DNA of 33,114 nucleotides from Hypsibius dujardini (GCA_001579985.1 LRSR01000751.1:1-33114), one strand, 5' to 3'. Shown: positions 1-10,547, numbered from the stretch's first letter. The notes: generated by a model not told the origin, from the letters alone. Numbers and translations: made by a program.

Positions 1-38
<38 letters not shown>

Positions 39-46
39 GTTTGGCT
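1..46. repeat. (GTCT)n microsatellite in the last intron of receptor copy A
   Basis: About eleven GTCT units at the left edge of the window with one interruption. It lies in the intron before the missing C-tail exon; the matching place in copy B (about 13030-13090) has a degenerate version. Confidence 0.85.
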
Positions 47-129
47 GCCTGCCGGCTTATCTTCATATCTGTGGAAGTTTCTGTGTGAGGACAATGTTTT
101 GTACGTCAACTTCCTGCGACTGAACGAAC

Positions 130-3100
130 CTGTAAGAAAGTTAGCCGATTCTTTGGCACATACGGCCAGCACATGAGCATCAGGGTATGCAGCTCCTCGT
201 GACACCCTTCAGGCGCTGGCATCAGGTTGCCCTCTATCACGAATTTCAGGGTTTCCTCGTTCGACAAGCCTTGATACGGCTGCTCAGCTAGTGTGACAAT
301 CTCCCATAACACCACACCGAACGACCACACGTCGGATTCGTTGTTGAAAAGACCGTCTCGAAGACTCTCGGGCGCCATCCAGCGAACCGGCAGCAGTCCT
401 TTACCAGCTTTACGGTAGTAGTCCGTCTCGTACACGTCGCGACTCATCCCGAAATCGCCAATTTTAACGGTCAGCTATAACAGGGCAAAACATATTTCTG
501 TAAATTTGCAAGGACAAAAACAGAACGAAAAGGACGTACATCTGCGTTGATCAGGCAGTTGCGAGCAGCCAAATCGCGGTGCACAATCTTCCGGCTGTGA
601 ATGTGCGCCATACCGTCGCAAATTTCAGCAGCCATCTGCAAGATGCCAGCGAAAGTGGGCGGATTCCGATTGGGATGCTCGGCGTCAGGCCGTTGCAAGC
701 GCAAGTACGTCTTCAGATCGCCGAGGTGCATCAGCTCCATGATGACGTAGATCGGCTGGCCCTCCGACACCACGCCGATCAGTCTCACCACATGATTACT
801 TCGGAAGTATCTGTTAACACACAGAAAGACAATTAATTTAGGAATGCAAACGAAAACAATCCAGGCACCGAGCTGTACTGTTAATCTCAAACTTCTCACA
901 CACTTCATCCTAGAGGCTTCTTGGAGGAACATATTCCGTTCAGCCGGTGACTTGTCTTCGTCAACAGTCTGCAGAACAATTTCAGTTTTGAAATTGAAAT
1001 GTCAAGCCAACAAAGTTGAACAAACGTGTTTAGCAATAAACGAAAAATGGCAACATACCTTCACAGCGAATTGAGTTGGTGATGCCTGATCAGGTTCGGT
1101 CATTTCACCCAAAAACACCTCGCCGAAGGAGCCACTCCCGATCTTTTTGATGAGCTTAACCTTGTCTCGCGGCACCTCCCATTCATCCGGTGTATAGGAA
1201 TAGTAATCAGGATTAACCGAGACAAAATTCGGCTGCGTGGGTGGCTTTTTAACCCTGTAAAACATGTGAAACAACATTTGGATTTAAGAAACGCTCCTAC
1301 TCAGCTGCAAATGAGATAATAAGAAAGACAACCAATCAACAAGGAAGCAATCGAACAGAAATAGAAAGTAGAAAAGCACGTATCGTGAGATTCATGATAG
1401 ACCGGACAGACCAAGTGACGATACAGACATGTTGGACACTGGCATGCGCGGAGAAAGATTAAAAACGAGTAGCCGACAACTTACCATGGTTTATATCGCC
1501 AAAGATAAATCCCGACTATGAGAAAGAAAACGCCGCAGATTCCACAAAGGATACCAGCGAGCTGGCCGCCACTCACGCCGGATGTTGAGCCGATAATGGG
1601 TTGTTCCACGTACACATACTGTGGCGCAGTCCAAGATCCATTGCCGGCGAAAGATGATGCTCGCAGTCGGAAGGAGTAGTTACCCGAGTGCATGGTGCCA
1701 AACTCGATCTGATGAGAAGGCAGCCGGTGGATCTCTTGTGTTCGGGGGACGCATTTCCTTGTCAGCTACACCGAAACAACCACCCACAATCAATGCAAAG
1801 TACTGATGTCTCAATGAACCCCTTCAACTAGAAGAATAGTACCTGCTTGCCACGATCCAGATTGACCAATTCCATTTCCACGGTGACAATTACACCGTTC
1901 GGCTTCTCGGGATCCGTCCAATTGACCGCCACGACGGGATCCTGAAGCCCGCCGACCTGCTGCTTGAGATACTTGATCTTGACACTTTCGCTCGGGATGT
2001 CGTCGGCACCGCGTTTCGCCAAGGTTTGCGTCACGGCGGCATGCGACTCCCCACTACATGGGTCGTAGCTGAAGTCTTCAGAACGTGCCTGGCAGGCTTC
2101 CACCTGTACTTGTCATAAAAAAAGGAGAACGTAAAACGGCCAACAAACAACTAGGAGTTGATGAAGGAACGGACGAACAAATCATACCCAAACCAAGTAT
2201 TCCGTGAAGTGGTCAAGTTCGATGATGGTGAAACTAGTGCCTTCATGAATTTCTCGCTCATGCATGACCTCCGGTTTCTCCGTGGTCGTGTTCCTAGCCG
2301 TCGCAGACATCCTGCTAGAAACCGTGCTGTTGTCAGTCGACATACCCGAAGAGGTAGTATTGTTGGTTCCAGTAGCCACTGTAGTGTTAGCAGTCCAAGA
2401 CGGTGATGGTGTTGTACTTCGGTTAACCAAGCCACCCGTTACATCCACGAAGGTAGTCAGCGGCAGCTCCATAGAACCGAATAATGCCGAGTCCTCTTCG
2501 CGAACGGCACGGCGCGATCGGACGCGTTGCGAATAAGACAAGTCCTGAATCTCATTCTCCATTTTGATGGCTTCCTCGTATTCTTTCTGGGCGTCCAGGA
2601 TGCTTTGTGGCACGACGGGCTTGCCTAGACCATCGGTACCGTTGCAACCGAGTATTGGGACTGACGTGGTCGTCACCTGGCCGTCGAGGAAAAGCGGCCT
2701 GTGTTGAATCGCTAAAGCAAGACGGAACCAGTCGGTCAACCACACAGTAACTTGACGTCTATTCCATGCATGTCGAAATTCCACTTACGATTGTTGCAAT
2801 AATCACGGATCGCCAAACGGCGGTGACCGTTTTGGATTCTCTGCCAACGAATTCGATAGAAAGCAATCACACCGTTGGGGTTCTTGGGAGGCTTCCAGTG
2901 AACGCTGATGGCAGTGGAGTTGAGTGACTCAGTCCGCACGGCGGTCGGCATCGATGGTTGCTTGGACTTCGTAGTGAAGTACTGGATATCACTTTGTGCA
3001 CTCTGCCTCTCCGAAGCAACCGTGTAGGTTGTGACGTACACGCCATATTGGGTCGCTGAAAAGAAGAAGAAATTAAAATCTCATTATTCTGTACTGTAAA

Positions 3101-5985
3101 ACTGTATCTTGCCTGTCGCTGTAGTTTCTGTCCGATCATGTATATAACAGTTGACGAGTCTGATTATCTCTTTGTCTGATTATCTCTTTGTTTATCTCTT
3201 TGTTTATCTCTTTGTTTATCTGTCTGTTTGCTTGCCTGCCTCTCTCTCAAGCTATCCAGGGCCAATTGGGCCAGCAGCAAGCGAGCATACTTACCAGGGC
3301 GTAGTTCATATAGAGGTTGCAATTGCAGAGGGCCTTCAATGGGCGTGACATCAATCGGAGTCCAGACGTTCACAGTACCACAAGCATCTCTACCCTCAAA
3401 CTTGGACAGATTCTGTGCCGGTGACTCGCGATAAAAGACCACATAGCCGAGGAGAGATCGAGGGTCCGGCAGATTAAAAGACTCCCAAGTAAGCTGGACA
3501 AAACTTTTGTGAGATAAATTGATGATGCGAAGGTCGAGTGCCTTCACGTCACAGGCCGCTCGATCCCCGTTGGAAGTCTTGGAAATGTCGCGCTCATCGT
3601 AGTCGTCAATACCCTTCGTAGAGTTGATTTTCCGAACGAAGACGTCGATTTTGTTCCGGCACAGCTGAGGATTGAAATGAAATCCTATCTTGGCATCGGA
3701 GCGTCCTATCTGAAGGGATGGTCGTTCGGGGGTAAACTCCCACAGATCTTGCAGGTTCTGGTTGTCGATAACATTAAGTGCCTAGAAGAGCCAATTAGCA
3801 ATATTTTATCCTCTGTCGTCCGCAGTCAGTTTGGCAGGGCTTCAGTCGGTAAGGAATGAAAGTTATTGGAATCTACAGCCAGAGGCTTTCATGAATATTA
3901 CAGTAAACTCTTTAGCAGCAACGTTTTGAGTGTGTAATAAAGTAAGTCTTTCTGTCTTGTCTACTTTCACATTTGTGCGACCGTGTCTGTCTGAGCATCT
4001 GTTTACCTGGGCAAATGTCTGTCTGTCTGTCTGTCTGCCTATTACCGTCTGTTACAGTTTCTTTCTGCTTTTTTGCCCACTTGTACGTATATTAGTGTGC
4101 TTATCATAACTGTCGCTCAATCTTGCTGCTTGTCATCGACTTTAATTAGGAGTATGCAGGTCTGGCCTGCACAAATAAATTTGGTCACACTGAAGAGACA
4201 ACAAGGCGCACCATGCATTCCCCACTTACGTATTGGCCAAGCGGAAGATCTTCTCCTCTGATTAGCCGGAGGCGTTTGAGGAAGCTCAACGACAGCAACG
4301 CATGAGAGCGTACCACTTTAAGGTAGTCCCGAATCTCCTCGATATTTTGCAATGCTGAATCCAGCTCCAGCACCATTCTCTCTGGAAAGAGATTGTATCA
4401 CCACCTCCGTCTGTCTGTCTGCTCTGCCGTTTATTCCTTACTTAAACTAAGCGAGCGACCCACCTCCTTTGCCGATTTGGATTTCCAGAGAGCCGTTAAT
4501 GATAGTGCAGCCGGTGAGGGTTTGCGCGGCAGCGACACTGTCGATAACCACGTTGCCCTTACAAACTGCAAAATACCAGTGTAGAAGTACTACTACAAAC
4601 ACTTTAACTGATGAGTTCCTTCTAACAGGGACGAAATAAAATGTCCGCCTCTTACCTTTAGGACAAGATCCGTTGCATTTAGTACAGATATGAGGATCGA
4701 TCTTGCTGACAGTGTACCCGGGCGGACACTCTCCCACACAAGTTCGATTATCTTCGTGAACCTTATAGATCACTCCGTTCACCTTGTATTTCCGGCAAAC
4801 GTCTCGGTTCACACATCGGCGCCCGTGGATCTAACCAGGAATTATAAATTGGAATGCAAGTTCCGCAATAATCCAGATGTTGATTCCAATAACCCAGACT
4901 ACGAACCATGAAGGAGTTGGCTGGACAACCGTTAACCAGAGAGTGGCACACTCCTTGGAAATGCACATCTCTGCAGACGAGGCACTCATTACGATCGTTT
5001 CCGAAGCATCCACTAAGACAGTGAGTGTGGCAGCATGATCCTCGGGATTTGTGGAACTTATTTCCGTTCTCGCATACGGGTTGTGAACCTGCAGAAACGG
5101 CCGCACACATGTTAAAACTAACAGCTACAGGACATGCTTCCTTGTTACCTGTCTGTGTGTCTGTGGGTCTCTGTGTCTGTGTGTCTGTGTGTCCTGTAGA
5201 ATAAGAATATATGGTGTACAAATTACTTTTCTGACAGTCTTGATCAGTCCAACAGCTATCCCGCTGTCTAGATTTAAAAAAGGACGAGCACTGGTTCATC
5301 GGACATTGGTTGGCACACTGGTCTTCCGGCTTGTTATCCCGAATCGAGTTAGAGTCCTCGTATTCCGGGTCGGTCAGGGCCTTCCAGTTGACGGTATCCA
5401 CATAACACAGCAAATTATTCCGCCAGATATAAACCGATCCCCGCACGATCCTAGTCAATCCAATCAAGCCAATCTCCTCCAGCTCGTTGTTCTCAAAGAT
5501 GACCAAGGCATTATTCCGGATCAGCTTCTGGCCACGAATGACCGCCAGATTGGGGAAGATATTTTTGAGCGTTCGCAGCTTGGAAACACGGTAGATCAAC
5601 ACAAAGTCGGTCACTTCCCGAAGATTCGGGAAACTCAATGTGTCGTAGGACTTTTCAGGGAAGTCAATCAGGATAATTTTGAGGTGTCCCTCGATCACCG
5701 TGCAGTTGCCGATCTGGTCGAAGGTCTCCACGAAATTAATGACGATGATGCTTTCGCAGACTGAAACAAAGATACACCCAGTTTAAATAAATAGCTAGAA
5801 TGAAAGACACACGGACACCAAAAACGGACTGATATAGACAGACAGATAGAACGATGCAAAGGTAAACAGACAAACAGAAAGACAGAAAGACCAACAAAGA
5901 GACAGGAAGGCCGACCGAGCGAATGAAAATGTCCTCACACAGAAACTTATACAGAATATGAATATAAGCCAGCAGGCAGGCAAAC

Positions 5986-6059
<74 letters not shown>

Positions 6060-6430
6060 TGATAGACGGACGGATACACAGACAGACAGACAGACAGACA
6101 AACACAAACGAAGACTGACATACTGGCAGGAAGATTTGTAGGCAAATAGACAACCCGAAAGACAGGATTCTCCTTACTTATTTCATTAACGAGAGGAATC
6201 GGAGCCGGTGCGATCGCTGAATTAAATTGCACTACCGACAAGGGTTTCTCAGATGAACCAGCGGCCTTAGGATCCAGGACGCTAGTTCCAGGCAGTTCGG
6301 GAACAAGATTCTGTGTTGAATTCAAGATGCTCCGGCCGTAAATACCAGGTATGCAGAGGAGGAAGAGGAAGATAAGCGTAAATCTAGACGCGGGATCCAT
6401 TTTCCGGTGGTGCCGTTCGGAAGCAGCCAT
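130..6430 (-). CDS. InR: Insulin-like receptor tyrosine kinase, copy A (last exon outside window; frameshifted, possible pseudogene)
   Basis: Receptor tyrosine kinase for insulin-like peptides, acting at the plasma membrane. Exons (minus strand, 5' to 3'): 6430-6178, 5760-5227, 5088-4656, 4565-4464, 4381-4230, 3781-3295, 3055-2789, 2750-2188, 2103-1843, 1765-1485, 1254-1059, 968-904, 810-540, 474-130; the C-tail exon lies left of position 1. The order is signal peptide, L1, cysteine-rich, L2, FnIII repeats, transmembrane segment, juxtamembrane NPDY, then kinase with [19 protein letters not shown] and the YETDYY activation loop. Exon lengths match copy B except for in-frame changes (487 vs 484, 563 vs 554) and the cysteine-rich exon (433 vs 435), where 2 nt are missing near 4832 and the frame shifts into an early stop. 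Kinase oddities: FAVK where copy B has VAVK, and NRLTF where copy B has NRPTF. Either a recent pseudogene or an assembly error at one site; the family call is secure. Confidence 0.93.
4656..5088 (-). pseudogene. Frameshifted cysteine-rich exon of insulin receptor copy A
   Basis: This exon encodes the cysteine-rich module between L1 and L2. The homologous exon of copy B (18252-18686) is 435 nt and open. Here it is 433 nt: two bases present in copy B near 18439 are absent near 4832, just after the residues YNSWL. The frame then runs out of register within about 20 codons, although the correct-frame residues downstream ([11 protein letters not shown] and on to CNGSCPKG) are still well conserved. 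No alternative GT-AG intron that would repair the frame is visible. Confidence 0.75.
5980..6115. repeat. (CAGA)n microsatellite in intron 1 of receptor copy A
   Basis: A nearly pure CAGA tract of about 15 or more units, followed by interrupted copies, between the signal-peptide exon and the L1 exon. The same intron of copy B (19382-19545) holds a shorter, more degenerate tract, so the array has expanded or contracted since duplication. Confidence 0.9.
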
Positions 6431-6906
6431 TTTTGCTCAAAGAGAGATCAGCAGTTCTGCCCACCCGGAAGCGTAGTGTCATGTAACACAAACATTCCAC
6501 CCCTAGATTACAGGAGAAAAAACCAAGGTCGTATTATAATCAGCTGATCTTATTGTGTCGGTGCACGGGCAGACAAATCGGGCGATTACCGGGAAGTCGA
6601 GTGAGCGCAACACAACCGGCAAACAACAAGTTCCGAGTCGTCACGAATATTATTTACACTGATGCAATGATATGGTCTCTAAGTTCAAATGTCAACGCCT
6701 CAGCTAAGCATTTCGAAGGAATTTGGTTTGCATAATAATTCACTATCAGATACACGCCCGATCATCATGCATTTCCATACCGTACTGAACACTTTACACT
6801 GTACACAGTGCTTGATTGTTTACTTGATCCGAAAACGATATGCAGTTTTTGCGCGCATTCGTAAATAAATATATGCAGCGATATATACGACCAGTAATGA
6901 GTTTGC
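6431..6906. promoter_or_regulatory. 5' flank of receptor copy A, homologous to the flank of copy B
   Basis: No coding content. The block aligns by eye with 19874-20400 upstream of copy B, including GGCGATTACCGGGAAGTCGA, CATGCATTTCCATAC and GCAGCGATATATACGAC. Promoter function is inferred from position (immediately upstream of the ATG, and between divergent genes in copy B) and from conservation; no transcription start is proven. Confidence 0.5.
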
Positions 6907-7000
6907 ATGGAGGCTCTGCTGGATTTCGAGAAATTCACTACGGCGGAGGAAGAGAAGCCAGCGACACCTTCAGCGAGAATCCCAGATAGTGACTGAGACC
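6907..7000 (+). pseudogene. Truncated copy of TAF11 exon 1 at the duplication breakpoint
   Basis: These 94 nt match TAF11 exon 1 at 21627-21716 nearly base for base: MEALLDF, EKFTTAEEEKPAT and SARIPD can be read. A 4-nt insertion (GTGA) near 6988 brings an in-frame TGA at 6994-6996. Homology stops about position 7000. The first in-frame ATG of the intact gene (21615) and all later TAF11 sequence are absent, so this cannot make TAF11. It marks one end of the duplicated unit. Confidence 0.88.
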
Positions 7001-7480
7001 GAACGGACGAGCGGACGAACGGACAGCATGGTAGGGGGGGGGGGTTAAATGGCCAGGGCGCTATTTTGCCCCTAGTGATGCATTAGAGAGGGATAAAATA
7101 GCCGGGATGCTCTTAGGCCCCACACACTACAAGGGAGGGGTAAAATAACTGTAGCCATTGGAATTGGGGAAGGAAAGTAAATTATCAGCAGACACGTTTA
7201 AACGAGTAACCATAAAAATAGAATAAAGAAGAAATTGAATAATTGGAACATCTCGATTGAAACTGAACAGCAGAACGAGTCAGTAATAATTTCCAACTGG
7301 TGGACGTTGGCAGTTGGCTGTTGGAACCGCCGGTGATAAGGAGCTAAGGTCGCACAAAAGATATCAACCAAACAAACAAACAGACAAACAAACAAACAAC
7401 AGGCAAAACCGTTTAAACTTTACATTCCACACACCGCTGACGAACCGAGGCTTTAGCAAAAAAACCGCCGTATTTCGGTT
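7001..7480. other. Spacer with no recognised gene
   Basis: Non-coding to my reading. It contains a run of G at 7035-7044, a short (AAAC)n-like stretch at about 7371-7400, and otherwise unique AT-rich sequence. Confidence 0.6.
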
Positions 7481-7784
7481 AGGGGCCTTACACATATTAC
7501 GTAATCAAGGGAGAGTGGGTGCGTGGTACCCGAAAAGCTTACGTTTGATTACGATTTTTGGGTGGTGCGACCTATGATAACGTAGTGATTACGAAGAGGG
7601 GGGGGGGTGGTCACGAAACCCGAAAATTAAATTTTTTTTGTATATGGGGGGTGGGTCAACCATTGACTACGTTGTGATTACGATCCAGGGGGTGGGTAGA
7701 GGCTGTGATGATTGCGTCGTATTACGAGGGTGGGTGGGTAAAAAATGTAGATTTTTGATTACGTAATATGTGTGTGATCCCTTA
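7479..7784. mobile_element. PIF/Harbinger-like (Tourist-type) MITE
   Basis: A 300-bp non-coding element with terminal inverted repeats: the left end reads GGGGCCTTACACATATTACG and the right end is its near-complement, ending in GTGTGTGATCCC. It is flanked by the 3-bp direct repeat TTA (7479-7481 and 7782-7784). The interior has four degenerate copies of a GATTACG-plus-G-run motif. The 3-bp TTA target and the GGG termini fit the PIF/Harbinger superfamily; the superfamily is inferred because no transposase is present. Confidence 0.72.
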
Positions 7785-8631
7785 CTGCTTCATCCAATGA
7801 GCCCCTATATTTTGTTTTCACACCATAGAATCAATTTAATAAAACAAGCACGTGCCTCACAACCCATTTTCATTCCCTCATCAGATGCGAGTAACCTAGA
7901 CTTTATACTGGTATATAAATAAATAATATATATTCGAAAGAACCCAACTGACAGCCACCAATCTCTATGATTCATAATATTGCGACTGTATCTATCCCCT
8001 TAGATAAGATTATTCCTCCCTTTCTCATAGTGAGAACGCACCAGCTACTAGTAGAGGAATCCCCGAGAGATTACCCATCCAGGACTGCGGCGATATCTCT
8101 CTGTTCACGCAATCTTTTACACTCGACTTAACGGATTTAATGGCACACGTTTCCGTATACAGCGCGCTCTCCGAAAATTAGAATGAGTAAATTGTATAAA
8201 CATGAATCGGGGAAAAAATGGAGAGATTTGTGTAAGAATGGATTAGAGGGGACCAAGCAAGTCTTGCGGAAGACGGTGCTGCGGTGGACGAGATATCGAT
8301 CTCTTCTGCGGAGCTGCGGTGCTAAGCTGAACGAGGTATCTCTTCTGCGGTGCTAGACATCATTTTCGAGTATTTGAAAGCACGACAACCTTCACGCCAC
8401 ATTATTTTACTAACAAAGAAAGCAATTTTTCGAAAAGCGGAGAACAAAATGATAATGCTCTAAGAAAACATCATAGCCATAACTACATAATAAATAGGTG
8501 ATAATAATTTTATACGTCCCATCAAGCTTGGTGTCATTTCCTTGTGAGAACTGGTGTGAGAAATAAAACTTAGAATAAAATTTCAACTACCTCGCTAATG
8601 GCCTCCGCGTGTGTGTAGTCAGTGTGGTGGA
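7785..8631. other. Spacer with no recognised gene
   Basis: AT-rich and apparently non-coding. A short imperfect duplication of a TCTCTTCTGCGG(A/T)GCTGCGGTGCTA-like segment lies at about 8270-8355. Nothing else stands out. Confidence 0.5.
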
Positions 8632-8874
8632 CTATTTGCCTAGTCGTTTCGCCACGTAACGCGCTCGTTTGAGACGCGGGACATTGGTTACGGCGGCAGC
8701 GGCGTCTGGAAACAGTTTCGGAATTCCCTGCTGGTCTTCCGCAACGGCGTCCGGCATTTCCTCGTGAATTATTTTGTACGGAGATTTTGCTGCCAGCAGA
8801 GCCATCATCTGGTCGGACGAGAAGTGAGTAGCAGGACCCTTTGGTGGCTGGGCATAATGATCAGCGTAGAATTC
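8632..8874 (-). CDS. C-terminal exon of an unrecognised gene
   Basis: An 80-codon open frame preceded on the minus strand by a good acceptor (TTTATAG at 8875-8881) and ending in TAG at 8632-8634. The residues look like real protein: it begins EFYADHYAQPPKGPA, has MMALLAAKSPYKIIHEE in the middle, and ends in a basic tail RLKRARYVAKRLGK. I do not recognise the family. Upstream exons are not certain; the open frame at 9091-9316 on the same strand is a candidate (an AAG/GTGCTT donor near 9118 would join in phase). A basic C-terminus would suit a nucleolar or ribosomal protein, but that is a guess. Confidence 0.5.
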   Translation of the reverse strand, partial: EFYADHYAQPPKGPATHFSSDQMMALLAAKSPYKIIHEEMPDAVAEDQQGIPKLFPDAAAAVTNVPRLKRARYVAKRLGK

Positions 8875-9090
8875 CTATAAATTAAACATACAAAAATGAT
8901 GAAAAGAAGATTTCTATTCTTAAACGGCTGGAACTCCAGAAGCTAATATTTTGCTTCTGAAGATAGGTAAAAAAAATGATTGCCGAATAATTTGTTGCCG
9001 ATATTCGTTTATCGAAATAAATTTGTAATTCTATGAAGCTGATTGCAATTGTCATATTTCAGTGTAAAGAGGTCTGTTTAGCGTGTTTTG

Positions 9091-9316
9091 TCACGTTAAG
9101 ACAAGTTCTGCAAGCACCTTTGTCAGATTGGCCTCGTGCAAGAGTTTAGAAGAAACGTCCGAAGGAGAAATACCGAAGAAGACTTTCGTCGTCACTTTGT
9201 TCGAGCTGAAACCCTTGAGCTTGACAAAGACTCTAGAAATGACGTTTTCCGGTTCTTCGGCAAACGCAGCAAGTTTCTCCTTTAGCTCAGCCCCAAAAAA
9301 ATTTTCAGCATGTGAA
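9091..9316 (-). CDS. Coding-like open frame, unknown, possible upstream exon of the 8632-8874 gene
   Basis: A minus-strand frame of 74 codons open from about 9316 to a TGA at 9091-9093, with protein-like composition (HAENFFGAELKEKLAAFAEE, later VFVKLKGFSSNKVTTKVFF). It has no start codon of its own and no strong acceptor. It may be an internal exon, a gene remnant, or chance; the opposite strand is also open here. Confidence 0.28.
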
Positions 9317-9362
9317 ATTCAAATTTTTTTAACCTTTTGAATTACTTCGAGATTGGGATAGA

Positions 9363-10189
9363 ATGTTTGTGAATCTTTCCGCTCTTTCGGCTCTTGACGA
9401 CACCGCACGTGCAGCGAGACCACCTAAGCCGGTGCCTGCGAAACGCAAAATGGCGGCACTTCTTCGACCGGAGCTGACAAATGAGGGTGTTAATCAGGGT
9501 ATCGGGAGTGGTGATTTTGTTCTGAGAGCGAAAGAGGGCCGTGCGGATTCAAAAACAACCTTTTCTAAAATTGTGGATTCCGTGGATGGTATGGCGACCG
9601 GGTACATTTCGTGCAGCAAATGCCAGACTCCTTTCAAGGACGGGCCGCGGTCAAGAACTTCTCACCTGGCAGAACACACACAAAGCTGCGCGGAATTTCC
9701 ATTCAAGCCTAAAATGAATGCCTTCATCCCTAGTACAGCTGCGTTTACAACAGTTTCCGGCGATAAGTCGGGACTCCCTTTTCTGGTTCAAAAGGTGGTC
9801 CATGTTAAGACCAGAAAAGGGTGTCCGACTTATCGCCGGAAGCTGTTGCAAACGCAGCTGTACTGTCTCACCGGATGCGAAAGCTTTGGCGATATGAGGG
9901 AACGAAGTTCGTTACCGATTTTTGATTGATTCATCTGTTATGCCCCACTGAGTTCGGCTTTTGATTTTCCATTGATCGATTGCCCGTTTGATTCTGATAG
10001 ACGACGTATTAATGCACAAATCACAGTTCAGTGATAAATGTTTTTGATATTTTCCATGCAAAGTTCGTACTGTGTGATGTTAAACTATTATGTTTCAGCT
10101 GGTGTGATAAGGATTCCCGGTTGTTTGAGTCGTCTGCTGGGAAAGGGTTCTTGGACTTTGTCGATGTAATTCTGCTGGAAGCTGCTTAG
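9363..10189 (+). mobile_element. Decayed hAT-superfamily transposase (N-terminal part)
   Basis: The first part (from ATG 9363) carries a BED-type zinc finger: GYISCSKCQTPF followed by SHLAEHTQSC gives the C-x2-C ... H-x3-H-x3-C spacing of hAT transposases, then the basic stretch FKPKMNAF. After an intron-like gap, a second piece (acceptor TTTCAG, 10099-10189) reads WCDKDSRLFESSAGKGFLDF, matching the C-x(D/R)-x-RPF-x4-GKGF block of Hermes/hobo-type hAT proteins, and stops at TAG 10187-10189. The DDE catalytic domain is absent. The end of the first part has been replaced by an inverted duplication (9732-9865). Non-functional. Confidence 0.62.
9732..9865. repeat. Long near-perfect inverted repeat inside the hAT remnant
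   Basis: Left arm 9732-9787 and right arm 9810-9865 are reverse complements with only a few mismatches over 56 nt, with a 22-nt loop. The arm contains GGCGATAAGTCGG / CCGACTTATCGCC. It would fold into a strong hairpin as DNA or RNA. Confidence 0.9.
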
Positions 10190-10249
10190 AGCAAGCAAAG
10201 GTTGTCGGCGAGCGAGATCCTCTGCATCCCGCAGCACGTGAGCCGATGT

Positions 10250-10547
10250 GTCTCACTCGATTCCATCGAGAAATTGAAAGAAAACGGGAATTACTATTTT
10301 AAATAAATAAAAACTGACTAGTGGTGGTATACAGGGAGCGCTGTCTATGTACGGTCTCTGTGAATTAATTAATTAATAAAACGTGTATGCGTTTATTCAA
10401 TCGATCAGTCCGTTCAAAATCAAATAATCAATCAGTACATGTTTCAGTAACATAGACAGCGTCCTCTATATACTACCACTGGTCAGTTTTATGTAAGTAA
10501 AAATGGTTCTGATTTTCTGCCGATTTTCTCGACGGAATCGAAGAGAC
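10250..10547. mobile_element. Fold-back (inverted-repeat) element
   Basis: Left arm 10250-10350 and right arm 10450-10547 pair in reverse-complement orientation across about 100 nt each, around a 99-nt AT-rich loop. Recognisable paired blocks are CGATTCCATCGAG / CTCGACGGAATCG and GCGCTGTCTATGT / ACATAGACAGCG. Mismatches and small gaps show moderate age. No transposase and no clear target-site duplication. Confidence 0.72.

Noticed and set aside
1-46. CRISPR array or telomeric repeat suggested by the short repeats
   Set aside because: Pure four-base microsatellite without spacers, embedded in a gene's intron; the genome is eukaryotic.
5189-5764. Plus-strand open frames opposite receptor exons (for example 191 codons here, and at 13635-13931)
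   Set aside because: Antisense shadows of conserved receptor exons; no domain, and the receptor reading on the other strand is unambiguous.
5736-6153. Long Cys/Leu/Ser/Val-rich open frames over the CAGA/TCTG arrays (also at 26110-26476, 27609-28065 and 30862-31202)
   Set aside because: Four-base repeats read in any frame give a 12-base periodic peptide without stops. They lie in introns or spacers and show no domain.
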